A stretch of DNA of 64,000 bases. Origin: Pseudomonas sp. Irchel s3h14 (lineage in GTDB: Bacteria; Pseudomonadota; Gammaproteobacteria; Pseudomonadales; Pseudomonadaceae). The stretch covers positions 1 to 64,000 of the forward strand of contig NZ_FYDJ01000018.1 of NCBI RefSeq assembly GCF_900187425.1. Direction: 5' to 3'. The notes beneath the pieces were generated by a model. That model made no database searches. It was not told the DNA's origin and worked only from the letters and a program-made list of their open reading frames with translations. Made by a program: the position numbers and the translations under genes. Within the stretch, counting starts at the first letter, position 1, and every line of letters begins with the position of its first letter. Shown here in pieces: positions 25,018-33,836 of this stretch.

Positions 25018-26550
25018 TCAGCCAGGTGATACCGGCGAGCAGTTCCACGGCAACAGGGCTTCGTAATCCTCAACCGAGGACGCCAGTGGCAAACGCTCCA
25101 GTGCGTGGCGCAGCCACGCATAGGGTTCTTGGTCATTGGCTTTGGCCGTCTCGACCAGGCTGTAAAGCTGAGCGCTGGCCGTCGCGCCTTTGGGCGTGTC
25201 GCTGAACAACCAATTCTTTCTACCGATGACGAAGGGCCGGATCGCACGTTCGGCGGCATTGTTGTCGATCGGCAAGTAGCCTTGCTCGACATACCGCTCA
25301 AGTTTGTTCCAGTTGCTCGCCAGGTAACCGACGGCTTTACCCAAGGCATTCTGAGCCGTGACCTGCGGCCGCGTCTTTTCCATCCAGCTTTTTAGCTGAG
25401 CCAGCACCGGCAGGCTGCGTTCATGGCGACCGGTCTTGCGATCTTCATCGACGTTATCCTTGAGGTCGCGCTCGATGCCGTAAAGCTTGTTGATCAGGTT
25501 CAGCGCGATATCCGCACGTCCCGTCTTGCCCTTGGGTTGCACTTTTTGCGCTTCGACAAACTTGCGCCGTGCATGCGCCCAGCAGCCCAAACGCTCAACT
25601 CCGGCCTGTGCGCCCAGCGCGTTGTAACCGGCATAATCGTCAGTCATCACGTAGCCGCGATAGCCATCGAGCAGGCGCGTCGGCACCTCCTGCGCCCGGC
25701 TGGTGGAATAGTCAAAAAGGATCACCGGCTTGTCAGGCGGGCCACCGGTTTGCACCCACATCCAGGACTGGCTGCTTGGCTCCCGATCCGGCTCTTTGAG
25801 CACCTGCACGCGCGTTTCATCGCAGTGGATGATGCGGCTGGCCAACAGGCTATCGCGCATCAAATTGAGCAGCGGCTGAAAGTGCTCACCGCACTGGATG
25901 ACCCAGCGGGCCAGGGTCTGGCGCGGGATATCGATGCCATGACGGCCCAGCACCTTTTCGAAACGGTGAAGCGGTAGACCGTCGACGTATTTGGTCGTCA
26001 GCAACATGGCCAGCACGCTCGGACTGGCCATGCTTTTTTCAATCAGTTGGGCGGGTTTATCCGCCGTCACCGGTGCCGACTCACAATCGCGGCAGCCATA
26101 GACCTTGCGTACATGCTTGATCACGCGGATCTGCATCGGGATGATTTCAAGCTGTTCGCTGACCTCCTCGCCGATGGCGTGTTTACGGCAGCCGCAGGCA
26201 CACGTCAGCTCATGCTCGGGAAGTTCATGGATGACTTCGATTCGGGGCAGGTCGGTGGGCAGCGGCTTACGTTTGCCGCGACGTTTGGTCGGCACGACAA
26301 CTTCTTCTTCGCAGGCTTCATCGACAGGCTCTGCAACACTTTCTGCTTCATTGAAGAGCGCCAGCTGCGGCGTTGCCGGATCAGTCGTTTGCTCGGACTT
26401 ACGCCCGAACAATCTTTGGCGCAACAGCGCGTTCTCTTCTTCAAGATGAACAATCTTGCCTTTGTCAGACGCCCGCTCACTGATCATTTGCTCAAGCAAT
26501 TGCCTGAGCAAAACAGGATCATCAGGAAGGTCTTTGGGCATGGAAATCAT
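25018..26550 (-). CDS. tnpC: IS66-family transposase TnpC
   Basis: The DDE transposase of the element, 510 residues and full length. An N-terminal leucine zipper (LEEENALLRQRLFGRKSEQ) precedes a zinc-binding CACGCRKH / CRDC segment, the catalytic core with HCDETRVQVL and MTDDYAGYNAL, and the C-terminal DDE_Tnp_IS66_C block with PIDNNAAERAIRPFVIGRKN and GATASAQLYSLVETAK. Translation is intact. It follows tnpB with an 18-bp gap. Confidence 0.95.
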   Translation of the reverse strand: MISMPKDLPDDPVLLRQLLEQMISERASDKGKIVHLEEENALLRQRLFGRKSEQTTDPATPQLALFNEAESVAEPVDEACEEEVVVPTKRRGKRKPLPTDLPRIEVIHELPEHELTCACGCRKHAIGEEVSEQLEIIPMQIRVIKHVRKVYGCRDCESAPVTADKPAQLIEKSMASPSVLAMLLTTKYVDGLPLHRFEKVLGRHGIDIPRQTLARWVIQCGEHFQPLLNLMRDSLLASRIIHCDETRVQVLKEPDREPSSQSWMWVQTGGPPDKPVILFDYSTSRAQEVPTRLLDGYRGYVMTDDYAGYNALGAQAGVERLGCWAHARRKFVEAQKVQPKGKTGRADIALNLINKLYGIERDLKDNVDEDRKTGRHERSLPVLAQLKSWMEKTRPQVTAQNALGKAVGYLASNWNKLERYVEQGYLPIDNNAAERAIRPFVIGRKNWLFSDTPKGATASAQLYSLVETAKANDQEPYAWLRHALERLPLASSVEDYEALLPWNCSPVSPG

Positions 26551-26568
26551 GCCGCGGATTATACCGAA

Positions 26569-26928
26569 TCAGGCGACGTATCGAGGCGTCAAAACCTGAT
26601 GAGGGCGGTTGCGCCAGAGGTCGAAGCCATCGAGTAGCCAGTTCAGTTCCTGGACTGTCAGGACAATCGCCTCGTCGCTGGCTTCGGGCGATGTTTTGAA
26701 TCGCTCGGACTCCAGGCGCTTGAGCCAAAGGCAGAAGCCGTTGCGTTCCCAATACAAAATCTTCACGCGGTTTCGGGACTTGTTGAGGAAAACGAAAAGC
26801 ACAGGGTCGAACACGGCGACCTTGATATCCAATTCGACCAGCGCGGCCAGACCATCAATGGATTTTCGGAAGTCCACGGGTTTGGGGTAGAGATAGACTT
26901 TTTCGACTTTGGCGTCGGGTCGCATCAT
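26569..26928 (-). CDS. tnpB: IS66-family accessory protein TnpB
   Basis: A 119-residue IS66 Orf2 protein with the hallmark VYLYPKPVDFRKSIDGLAAL, a FVFLNKSRNRVKILYWERNG block and WLKRLESERF. It is required for transposition in IS66-type elements that have been tested. Only 83 bp separate its start from the right inverted repeat, so there is no room for the usual tnpA. Confidence 0.93.
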   Translation of the reverse strand: MMRPDAKVEKVYLYPKPVDFRKSIDGLAALVELDIKVAVFDPVLFVFLNKSRNRVKILYWERNGFCLWLKRLESERFKTSPEASDEAIVLTVQELNWLLDGFDLWRNRPHQVLTPRYVA

Positions 26929-27011
26929 GAGTTGCTGGCTCCGGAAGGGATCGGGAGCACAGCATCCGGGATCATCTGGCCGCTTTGAATGTGGGGTTCA
27001 TGGAGCGCTTA

Positions 27012-28924
27012 GTGCGCCAGCCAAGCTGGCAGTTGATAAAGGGTGAAAGTCCCTACGAGAGAAGTTATGGCGAAACACCTCGACCCCGAGTCATGCGTTG
27101 TGCACCGTGAGGTGTACGGCGAAGCGTTGGCAGGGGAAACCAGCAGGCCAGCCATTGAGCCGCGAAATCATGAGTCCAGGGCGCCGACGCTGTTAAGCGA
27201 AGCGGAAGGCCACAGTGTGCATGACGATAATCGCAAGCCATGTTTCACGCCCTGCGCGGTCGTAGACCCTGAGCATGCTGGGAAGTCAACTGTACGGAAG
27301 CTGGGAGATCTCATCCGTGTCTGGTCGTGACAAGCCAGACGGGGCAGGAAAGGTCACAAGCCAAACGCCTGCCGTCTACGCGGATGAGAAGTCGGATAAC
27401 TCCGTAGTACCTGAGAAGTTGTCGAACAATGGGTTTTGCTCAGCGGAGACAATGGAGGAAAGGGAGTTAGCCAAGGGGAACAGCGAACAGCCTTCCGCAC
27501 CCCGGACGCAGAGCCGGACAAGTGCGTTGTCAGGGTTGCTCGCTGTACGTCAAGCAGCTCGGCGAGATCGCCGGGTAAAGTTCACGAGCTTACTGCACCA
27601 CGTGACGGTCGAGCTATTGCACGAGAGCTTCTACAATCTCAAGCGAGACGCGGCCAGTGGTGTGGATGGTCTATCGTGGCGAGAGTACGAGCAAGGTCTG
27701 CTCACAAGGCTGACAGCCTTACACGACAAAGTGCACAGTGGCCGCTATCGCGCCCAGCCTGTTCGGCGGGTGTTTATCCCAAAGGCAGATGGTAGCGAGC
27801 GCCCGCTGGGCGTAACCGCATTGGAAGACAAGATCGTCCAGGCGGCAGTCGTGCAAGTGCTCAACGCAATGTATGAGCAGAACTTTCTCGGACTCTCGTA
27901 TGGTTTTCGCCCAGGTCGAGGGCAACACGATGCATTGGATGCGTTATCGGTAGGAATACAGAACTCGCGTGTTCGTTGGATACTGGACGTGGATATTCGA
28001 GCGTTCTTTGACACCATCGATCACGAATGGATGATGTGCTTCCTGCAACACCGAATTGCGGATAGGCGAATGTTAGCGCTGATAGCTCGATGGTTGCGCA
28101 CAGGTATTCTCGAAAATGGAAAGCGCATTCCTGCGAAGCAGGGTACGCCGCAAGGTGCGCCCATTTCACCGTTGCTTGCCAACATTTACCTGCACTACGT
28201 GATGGATTTGTGGATCAGGCAATGGCGCCAGCGTACTGCACGAGGTCAGATGATTGCTGTGCGGTACGCAGACGACAGTGTGCTTGGGTTTGAAAAGCAT
28301 GAAGATGCATGGAGTTTTCGCCAGGCGTTGGAGGCTCGACTAGCTCAGTTCAACCTGACACTGCATCCAGAGAAAACACGGTTGCTACGGTTTGGTTGGT
28401 TCGCGATCGAAGATCGCAAGAAGCGCGGAGAAGGAAAACCGGAAACTTTCGATTTTCTCGGGTTCACGCATATCTGTGATCAAACCAAGAACGGGATGTT
28501 TGTGGTTAGACGCGTGACCATCGCCAAGCGTATGAGAACGACAATCAGGGAGATACGGGCGCAGTTACACAAGCGCAGGCATGAGCCCGTCCCGGTAATC
28601 GGACAATGGTTGAGCCGTCTGTTTAAAGGTTACTGCAACTACTATCACGTACCCGGTAACACACGGCGACTGGATGCCTTTCGCCGTGAAGTGATCGGTG
28701 CGTGGAGGCATGCCCTTAAACGGCGAAGTCAGCGGCACCGTCTGAACTGGGAACGCATGGCTACGTTGGCCCGGCTATTCATACCCTATCCAAGAGAGCT
28801 ACCAATGCATCCGCATCCCATAACCCGCTTCGGCGTCAAAACCCAAGGCAGGAGCCGTATGCGGTAATTCCGCACGTACGGATCTGTGCGGGGGGTGGCA
28901 GGTGACTGCCATTCCTACCGCGAC
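27012..28924 (+). ncRNA. Group II intron (self-splicing ribozyme retroelement)
   Basis: The 5' end GTGCGCCAGCCAAGCTGGCA fits the GUGYG consensus and leads into a GGGTGAAAGTCCCTAC loop typical of domain I. Domain V starts at 28852 (GAGCCGTATGCGG...CCGCACGTACGGATC). Domain VI ends ATTCCTACCGCGAC with a candidate branch-point A at 28917, seven bases before the 3' end, which is AC as required. EBS1 TAAGCG (27194-27199) pairs with IBS1 CGCTTA (27006-27011) just 5' of the insertion point. All parts needed for splicing seem present. Confidence 0.9.
27452..28867 (+). CDS. ltrA: Group II intron-encoded reverse transcriptase/maturase
   Basis: A 471-residue maturase with an N-terminal RT0/RT1 region (SGVDGLSWREYEQGL), finger motifs (FIPKADGSERPLGVTALEDK), the YGFRPGRGQHDAL block, the catalytic YADD (AVRYADDSV) and the thumb/X domain (WLSRLFKGYCNYYHVPGN). 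There is no C-terminal HNH endonuclease. The ATG at 27452 has GGAG just upstream; an earlier start at 27275 would put 59 unrelated residues in the structured domain I. The stop TAA (28865-28867) lies within domain V, so coding and ribozyme sequences overlap. Confidence 0.93.
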   Translation: MEERELAKGNSEQPSAPRTQSRTSALSGLLAVRQAARRDRRVKFTSLLHHVTVELLHESFYNLKRDAASGVDGLSWREYEQGLLTRLTALHDKVHSGRYRAQPVRRVFIPKADGSERPLGVTALEDKIVQAAVVQVLNAMYEQNFLGLSYGFRPGRGQHDALDALSVGIQNSRVRWILDVDIRAFFDTIDHEWMMCFLQHRIADRRMLALIARWLRTGILENGKRIPAKQGTPQGAPISPLLANIYLHYVMDLWIRQWRQRTARGQMIAVRYADDSVLGFEKHEDAWSFRQALEARLAQFNLTLHPEKTRLLRFGWFAIEDRKKRGEGKPETFDFLGFTHICDQTKNGMFVVRRVTIAKRMRTTIREIRAQLHKRRHEPVPVIGQWLSRLFKGYCNYYHVPGNTRRLDAFRREVIGAWRHALKRRSQRHRLNWERMATLARLFIPYPRELPMHPHPITRFGVKTQGRSRMR

Positions 28925-29039
28925 CAATCATTCACGATAGCGAGTTTTTATGGTTTTTATCTAAAGTCAGATTTAATTTATCTCGTTTAAATCGCTCTAG
29001 GAAAATAGTTTAAGTAGTGCCGCTGGTAATGCTGCTCGG

Positions 29040-30866
29040 CTAATCGAGTATTAAGCCATAATTTCCACGAAGTTCTTTGTCAACTAGGTGAAATCTATCC
29101 AGCTCCAGCCTTTTCCAGTGGGTCTCTTTGATGTGCTCAAGCAATATGATTTGGAATCCACCTTCTTTATCCATGTCTTTTACAAAATTATTCATTTCAA
29201 CAAGTGCAGCGTCAAGGCTGATAATATCATCCGTAGGCTCTCCCTCATTGGAGAAATAAGGCGTACTTGGTTGGTCCAGTACCATAAACGATGGCATCCA
29301 AGATACTTTGTGTCGCTTCGCGACCTCATGAATAGACAGGAAATATGCCAAATGTAGGTATAGATAGTTTGATGCACTACCAACATCTGACATTTTTTCG
29401 ACAGAGGATAGATCTTCAGAAAATAAGTGTATTAAGCGTTCTTTTTCACTAAATCGGGCGGTGAAGTTGTCATATCCTTTAAGCTTCAATCGTTGGAGTT
29501 TGTTGTTTATGAATTCGTTTAGTTTTTGCTCCGCTAGCTCAAATTTCAGGTTGTCTTCTTCAATTGCTCCTCGAAGTTGAGCTGCCTTGTTCTCAAATTC
29601 CTCGGGATCATAGTTGAATGTACTATTGTCAGAATTGCTGAAAAGTTGGATTTTTGTGTCTAGCTTGCCTATATATTTATAATATTCTTTTGGGCTTGAG
29701 CGTACCTTTTGGTTTTTTTGTAGAATGCTCAGCTCTGATTCGAGTTTGATTATCTCAGAGGTGTTAGCTGAAATTAGCTCTTTTATTTCCGCTAGGAAAG
29801 GGGCTTGATTCTTATTTTTGATTACTGTTCTTAAACGTCCAAGCTCTACCTGTAGGTGGTGAATAAGGCTATTCGCCATCTCTGAGGGGAAGACCAACTC
29901 AGGATGCTCGTTGAAAAACTCAACTGGTCGCAGCGCATCTTCAGCCTGCTTGGATGAACTAGATAATTCTAGTTTTCTTTCTGCAAAAGTTTCATATTTT
30001 TTATTTTTTGTACGAAGCGAGAATAAACGTTTCTCGATGCTTTCAATTTCAGTTTTACCAATCGGTGTGATGTCTGAGTCGATCACAACTTCTTTAAGTC
30101 TCTGGAGGAGTGTGTCAACATCGAGAGAGGAATTTTCAATTATGCCGAGCGTGGCAGCTTCTTGCCCCAGTTCTCGTAATTCATCTGAAAAGGCGAGTTT
30201 GTTTTTTTCAAATATTTCTTTCTTTCTTTCCAGAGAGGCTCGTTGCTGTTCGAGGTCTAAAAGTTTTGTTTTTGCTGCAGACGTTTTAGCGTTTTCAACG
30301 CCTAGTGCCATACGGAAAGTTCTTTCGATTGACTCTTGGTATCTACCGTCGGCTGGTCTTATATACAAATACTCTGGTGCAATAATCGCATTTTGATCTT
30401 GATAGCTATAAGGTAGAAAGCTGCGGAACGATACTTTTGAGCCGGTACGTATATGTCTGCCACCATATGGTATTTTTAGCTCAGAGTCGATACCGAACGC
30501 GTCGTTTAGAACTTTTTTCAGGTTGTCAATTTTGATGTTTAGAATCGGGCTTTCTGGGATAATACCGTCTTCCGAAAGAAATGCTTGAGATGTTTCTTCA
30601 TTTTCTTCTGATGGGCGCGCAATGAGAAGCTCCCGATCATGTATTTTAATTTTTAGTCCGTACCAAGTTATCTTCGAGTCGATGTTAGTTTTCGATATTC
30701 CTTTCGTCTCACTTGCTAATAGGCAGTAATCTATAATGTATAGAATTGACGACTTTCCTTTGCCTGAGTCGCCTGTAATCACGTTGACACGGTTTTCTAG
30801 GAATTCAAGGTTTCGTAGTACTCCATTCTTTTGCCACAGAAAAATATTCTTTATCTGAATGCTCAT
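29040..30866 (-). CDS. DUF3732-type ABC/SMC-like ATPase of an ABC-3C system
   Basis: The N-terminal ATPase half has Walker A GDSGKGKSS (residues 32-40). A central coiled coil runs from about residue 205 to 480, and the C-terminal half carries the DUF3732-like Walker B block SFMVLDQPSTPYF followed by the D-loop region and IILLEHIKE (switch His). This Rad50/SMC-like layout in a three-gene operon matches the ATPase of ABC-three-component conflict systems. It is the last gene; its start overlaps the middle gene by ATGA. The DNA is clearly AT-richer than the flanks, a sign of transfer. No phage target can be deduced. Confidence 0.85.
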   Translation of the reverse strand: MSIQIKNIFLWQKNGVLRNLEFLENRVNVITGDSGKGKSSILYIIDYCLLASETKGISKTNIDSKITWYGLKIKIHDRELLIARPSEENEETSQAFLSEDGIIPESPILNIKIDNLKKVLNDAFGIDSELKIPYGGRHIRTGSKVSFRSFLPYSYQDQNAIIAPEYLYIRPADGRYQESIERTFRMALGVENAKTSAAKTKLLDLEQQRASLERKKEIFEKNKLAFSDELRELGQEAATLGIIENSSLDVDTLLQRLKEVVIDSDITPIGKTEIESIEKRLFSLRTKNKKYETFAERKLELSSSSKQAEDALRPVEFFNEHPELVFPSEMANSLIHHLQVELGRLRTVIKNKNQAPFLAEIKELISANTSEIIKLESELSILQKNQKVRSSPKEYYKYIGKLDTKIQLFSNSDNSTFNYDPEEFENKAAQLRGAIEEDNLKFELAEQKLNEFINNKLQRLKLKGYDNFTARFSEKERLIHLFSEDLSSVEKMSDVGSASNYLYLHLAYFLSIHEVAKRHKVSWMPSFMVLDQPSTPYFSNEGEPTDDIISLDAALVEMNNFVKDMDKEGGFQIILLEHIKETHWKRLELDRFHLVDKELRGNYGLILD

Positions 30867-31318
30867 AGCGATATCCTAAAGTTTTGATACAGGTCGGCAG
30901 CACTTTCTTCCAGTATCTTTGCTATTCGAGGGGCTGCGAGAAAAATTTCATTTCCGACCTTTCCTACCGATTTGGCCGTTTCAGAGGTAAAGACTTCTTT
31001 TGTTAAGAATAAAAAATTCTCATCAAATCTTGTGAGGTCCATTTCGCAGGATAATAGCATCGTATTCAAAGACGTCGTCGAAAGGTCTAAGTAGTGATTA
31101 TTGATAGATGCGAAATCTTTAGGGAAGGAAAGTGCTAAGTCGCGACTGCCTACAAAAACAACGTTTTTGTTTTTCAAGATGGAGCGAATACGCTTATTGA
31201 AAGCGAAAGGCAAAATCAATAAAGCTTTTGTTAGTTCCAGGCGCTGCTCCGGAATATGCGACAAAATCGCTTGTATCGCTAAAGTGCCAAGTACCTCGTT
31301 TTTAATAAGCGAATTCAT
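30863..31318 (-). CDS. ABC-3C middle component
   Basis: A 151-residue protein in the middle of the operon, overlapping both neighbours by 4 bases. It has a helical N-terminus (ALLILPFAFNKRIRSILK), a LALSFPKDFASINNHYLDL stretch and no membrane segment. Size, position and helical character fit the small middle component that bridges the ATPase and the effector in ABC-3C systems. Family membership within the middle-component classes cannot be settled by eye. Confidence 0.7.
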   Translation of the reverse strand: MNSLIKNEVLGTLAIQAILSHIPEQRLELTKALLILPFAFNKRIRSILKNKNVVFVGSRDLALSFPKDFASINNHYLDLSTTSLNTMLLSCEMDLTRFDENFLFLTKEVFTSETAKSVGKVGNEIFLAAPRIAKILEESAADLYQNFRISL

Positions 31319-32511
31319 TTAGAGTATAGCTCCTTCCAATCTATCTTCCAGCCAATAGATGGGGTGTTAGAAAGCTTTATAAACTTACCCTTGCTAAAGC
31401 CATCTGGTAGGGGGATGTTTTTAAGCTTTAATTCCTTGTTTAATGTTGCTTTATAACAAGCCTTCGCTGCAATAAAAGTTCCTGCATCGGCTTCCGTAAA
31501 TGTCCCGTGAGCATCCTTGTGGATGCTGCTCCAACTATATTCGCATTGTTTCTCTAATCGGATATCATCTTGGTAAGTGAAATCTCCTTCCGATTTTAGA
31601 TCGGCTATGAGGCTTTCTGTTGCGAGCATTTCGATGCCGTGATCAATTACGTCGCTTTGAGAAACCCCAATGTCAGCTAGTTGGTGGCTAAAGGTGCTTC
31701 CCAAGAAGGATATATTTTCCACTTGCTGAAAGTCATAGTACTTATCATAGAATCGATCGTAATCGATATCTTCACTTCTTGAAGACCTCACGATTCTGTC
31801 GAAACCCATCTGATTGCGGAATACATGATACGAAATGATGACTTTCTGGGAGTTTGAAATACTGTTGAACTTGTAGTCCTTGTAAGCACCTATCACAAAC
31901 TTTCGCGTATCATCAAGCTTGGATTGAGGTACGGCTAGATAAGAAAGCTTATCGTTTATTTGTTGGTTAATGCTGGATGAGTCAGTTTCGAAGTTGAAGC
32001 GATCTAAAATGAAATCAACATCTTTTCGCTTGGCGGATGCTAAATCTTTTACATATTTAAATATTGGGTTTGGGGGGTCGTCTTTCGACTTTAAAGTCTC
32101 TACTTTTTGCATTTCTTTGAAAATTGATTCGATTGCAACAATGATTTCGTTTTTGTTGTCTTTTGCGGATCTTAAAAGAGTGATTAAATTTTGGTTGTTT
32201 AGTTTTTTGTTGGAGTATATTTTAAACTTTATATTTTTTTCTTTGGGTAGCTCAGGTAAAGAGTTAAGCCAGTTGTACAAGGTCTTCCATAGATCAATAT
32301 CTCTTTCAGTTATATTTCCACCTGAAAGGCTATGTTTGACTTGGATGAGATTAAGCTCATCACTAATGCTTTCGGTATGCACATCATCAAAAACCTCTAG
32401 GCCAATCTGCTCGCCGGGTTTTAGGCTAATTAATATATCCACCAGAACTAAGTCTTGATATTCAAAGCCTAATGAACTTTTATCTGCAGCCGTTTTTTCT
32501 AAATGCCCCAT
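31315..32511 (-). CDS. ABC-3C effector with N-terminal DUF4297/Cap4-like nuclease domain
   Basis: The first gene of the operon, 398 residues. Residues about 10-70 have the restriction-endonuclease-fold pattern of DUF4297-type nucleases: GFEYQDLVLVDIL, then IGLEVFDDVHTES with acidic residues and LNLIQVKHS, the Q-x-K motif. The C-terminal part (about 240-400) should be the system-specific domain that docks to the ABC complex. A nuclease linked to an SMC-like ATPase suggests DNA cleavage triggered by invading DNA. The ATG at 32511 with AGG upstream is preferred over a GTG two codons earlier. Confidence 0.75.
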   Translation of the reverse strand: MGHLEKTAADKSSLGFEYQDLVLVDILISLKPGEQIGLEVFDDVHTESISDELNLIQVKHSLSGGNITERDIDLWKTLYNWLNSLPELPKEKNIKFKIYSNKKLNNQNLITLLRSAKDNKNEIIVAIESIFKEMQKVETLKSKDDPPNPIFKYVKDLASAKRKDVDFILDRFNFETDSSSINQQINDKLSYLAVPQSKLDDTRKFVIGAYKDYKFNSISNSQKVIISYHVFRNQMGFDRIVRSSRSEDIDYDRFYDKYYDFQQVENISFLGSTFSHQLADIGVSQSDVIDHGIEMLATESLIADLKSEGDFTYQDDIRLEKQCEYSWSSIHKDAHGTFTEADAGTFIAAKACYKATLNKELKLKNIPLPDGFSKGKFIKLSNTPSIGWKIDWKELYSK

Positions 32512-33006
32512 GTGCACCTGTCCGAGACTGTTTTACTAGCTATTGGGTATGCAGTATGCATTCCATAAAGATTAGAGCTTTTGAGCTTTATCGAAGAGAG
32601 TTTAGGTTTTATGTTTTTGATACTCGTTTAGCGCACTGGGAAAACCGCGCTTTGAGCAATTTTTAGATGAAGGAGGGGATTTTAATTTAGTCATAATAGT
32701 TCGTCCTTGATTTTTCCATGGGCCATGAGATGACATCCTCCATCCGCCACGGCTGGTAGCATTATGCCATGTCGACCGGCGAGCGGAAGCACCATCGAGC
32801 GGTCAGCATTTCAGTAAGGGACTTTGGTCCAATCCACATTTTCTACGGAGGGGGGGCTTGGACAGATCTCAGAGGTCGAGCAAGAGAGATGGCAACAAGA
32901 GCGAATGGAGAAAAGGGACAGATATGATAATCGTCCATGCGTGACGGCCAACGTCTCAGCCCCAATCCGGCGTACGCGTTTTTTTTGCAACTCCTTTGAT
33001 TTATTG
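32512..33006. other. Gene-free region between the ABC-3C operon and the next gene
   Basis: Composition changes from AT-rich (to about 32695) to GC-rich, marking the likely right edge of the transferred operon. No reading frame with a ribosome site and plausible codon use is seen. The first 100 bases should hold the ABC-3C promoter. Confidence 0.5.
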
Positions 33007-33336
33007 TTATTGGATGTCTTTCAAGTAATCCTTAAGCGCAATGAGTGGGGCATCAAGCTGCTTCATCGTCCGAGCATTGCCAAAATCAGCAGACAACCGA
33101 TATAACTCCCGCCCCAGCGGCGTCTCAACCCCGCCCAAAGCGTCCAGCGCCAACCCCACACAATGCGCCACCCTAAACCGAATCCCCTCAACGTCCCCCC
33201 GCCGCACTAACAACCCAAACACCTCCCGCTCATAATCACTCATGATCGGATCATCCCGCAGAATCGGACTTTCACCTTCCGTCTCATAAGCCAGCTTGAG
33301 GGCGAAAAGGGCAACGGTTTCCAGTGGCAATTCCAT
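33007..33336 (-). CDS. Small helical protein of unknown function, 109 aa
   Basis: ATG 33336 begins MELPLETVALFALKLAYETE; the body is helical with EREVFGLLVRRGDVEGIRFRV and a C-terminal LIALKDYLKDIQ. No domain is recognised. High GC and codon use match the chromosome. It lies just left of the displaced tRNA terminator, so it is probably the backbone gene next to the original tRNA-Leu locus. Longer readings to 33483 would run through a terminator. Confidence 0.6.
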   Translation of the reverse strand: MELPLETVALFALKLAYETEGESPILRDDPIMSDYEREVFGLLVRRGDVEGIRFRVAHCVGLALDALGGVETPLGRELYRLSADFGNARTMKQLDAPLIALKDYLKDIQ

Positions 33337-33460
33337 TGTGTGAATCCTTGGTTCGTTAGCGAGCGGTTTGGGGCTGTAGCACCGAAAAGACAAAATCAAG
33401 AGATCGCAGCCTTCGGCAGCTCCTACGCGGCGGCGGGGTTGGCTCACTTTTCTACAGACG

Positions 33461-33488
33461 AAAAAAAAGGCCTTGCAAAGCAAGACCT
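33461..33488 (-). terminator. Intrinsic terminator, probably the original end of the tRNA-Leu transcript
   Basis: Arms aggccttgc and gcaagacct (one wobble pair) with loop aaa are followed on the minus strand by seven T. It stands 11 bases downstream of the duplicated tRNA-Leu 3' end at 33499-33521, as a tRNA terminator would have before the island inserted. Confidence 0.8.
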
Positions 33489-33498
33489 TTCTTAATTT

Positions 33499-33521
33499 TG
33501 GTGCCCCGAGGGGGACTCGAA
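33499..33521 (-). repeat. Distal att site: duplicated 3' end of tRNA-Leu
   Basis: tggtgccccgagggggactc plus gaa matches 46531-46553, the 3' end of tRNA-Leu including CCA and most of the T arm, at 22 of 23 positions. It marks the far junction of the island. Confidence 0.88.
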
Positions 33522-33836
33522 AAATAGGTTAAGCATTTGATTAATATCTATAAAAGCACATGTACACTTTTTAATATACGGAAAAGTGTAAATTTGAGTG
33601 ATTTACATCAATGGAGTTTGGTGGATGGAAGATTCCAGATTTCGCCTTTCTGATTTCCGACGAGATGCATGTTGTGTGAGTCATTGTTGTTAACAAAGCA
33701 ATCGGGTTTGGCGGAGCCTGACCTGTCGCTACAAGAAACTTTCTACCTGCTGCGGACATCCATGCATAGGGACCTGCACGTGCCCTGCTCTACATGCATT
33801 AATTCTTTCACCTATAAATCTATTAGCCAGAGTTTT
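33522..33836. other. AT-rich gene-free end of the island
   Basis: Low-GC sequence between the distal att site and the helicase stop. A 62-codon frame at 33571-33759 (minus) has no ribosome site or recognisable similarity, and I do not call it. Confidence 0.5.

Larger units (their letters stand above)
24973..28925 (-). mobile_element. IS66-family element carrying a group II intron in its right terminal repeat
   Basis: The left end GTAAGCGCTCCATAAACCCC (24973 on) matches the right end read inward, TAAGCGCTCCATGAACCCCA, with one mismatch. The right end's last base is separated from the rest: TTA at 27009-27011, intron 27012-28924, then C at 28925. The 8-bp target duplication AATCATTC is found at 24965-24972 and 28926-28933, the expected size for IS66 and proof that IS plus intron form one unit. 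The IS itself is about 2.04 kb and encodes tnpB and tnpC on the minus strand; no tnpA is present. Confidence 0.9.

Noticed and set aside
27043..27330. 95-codon frame at the 5' end of the group II intron
   Set aside because: It lies in the structured domain I RNA, overlaps EBS1 and has no protein-like pattern; such frames are common misannotations in introns of this type.
32815..32845. Possible repeat of gtagggact...ggtcaatc (24948-24969) near 32815 as island ends of the ABC-3C operon
   Set aside because: Similarity is short and gapped, and no recombinase accompanies the operon; chance cannot be excluded.
33571..33759. 62-codon frame at the AT-rich left end of the island
   Set aside because: No ribosome site and no recognisable sequence pattern.
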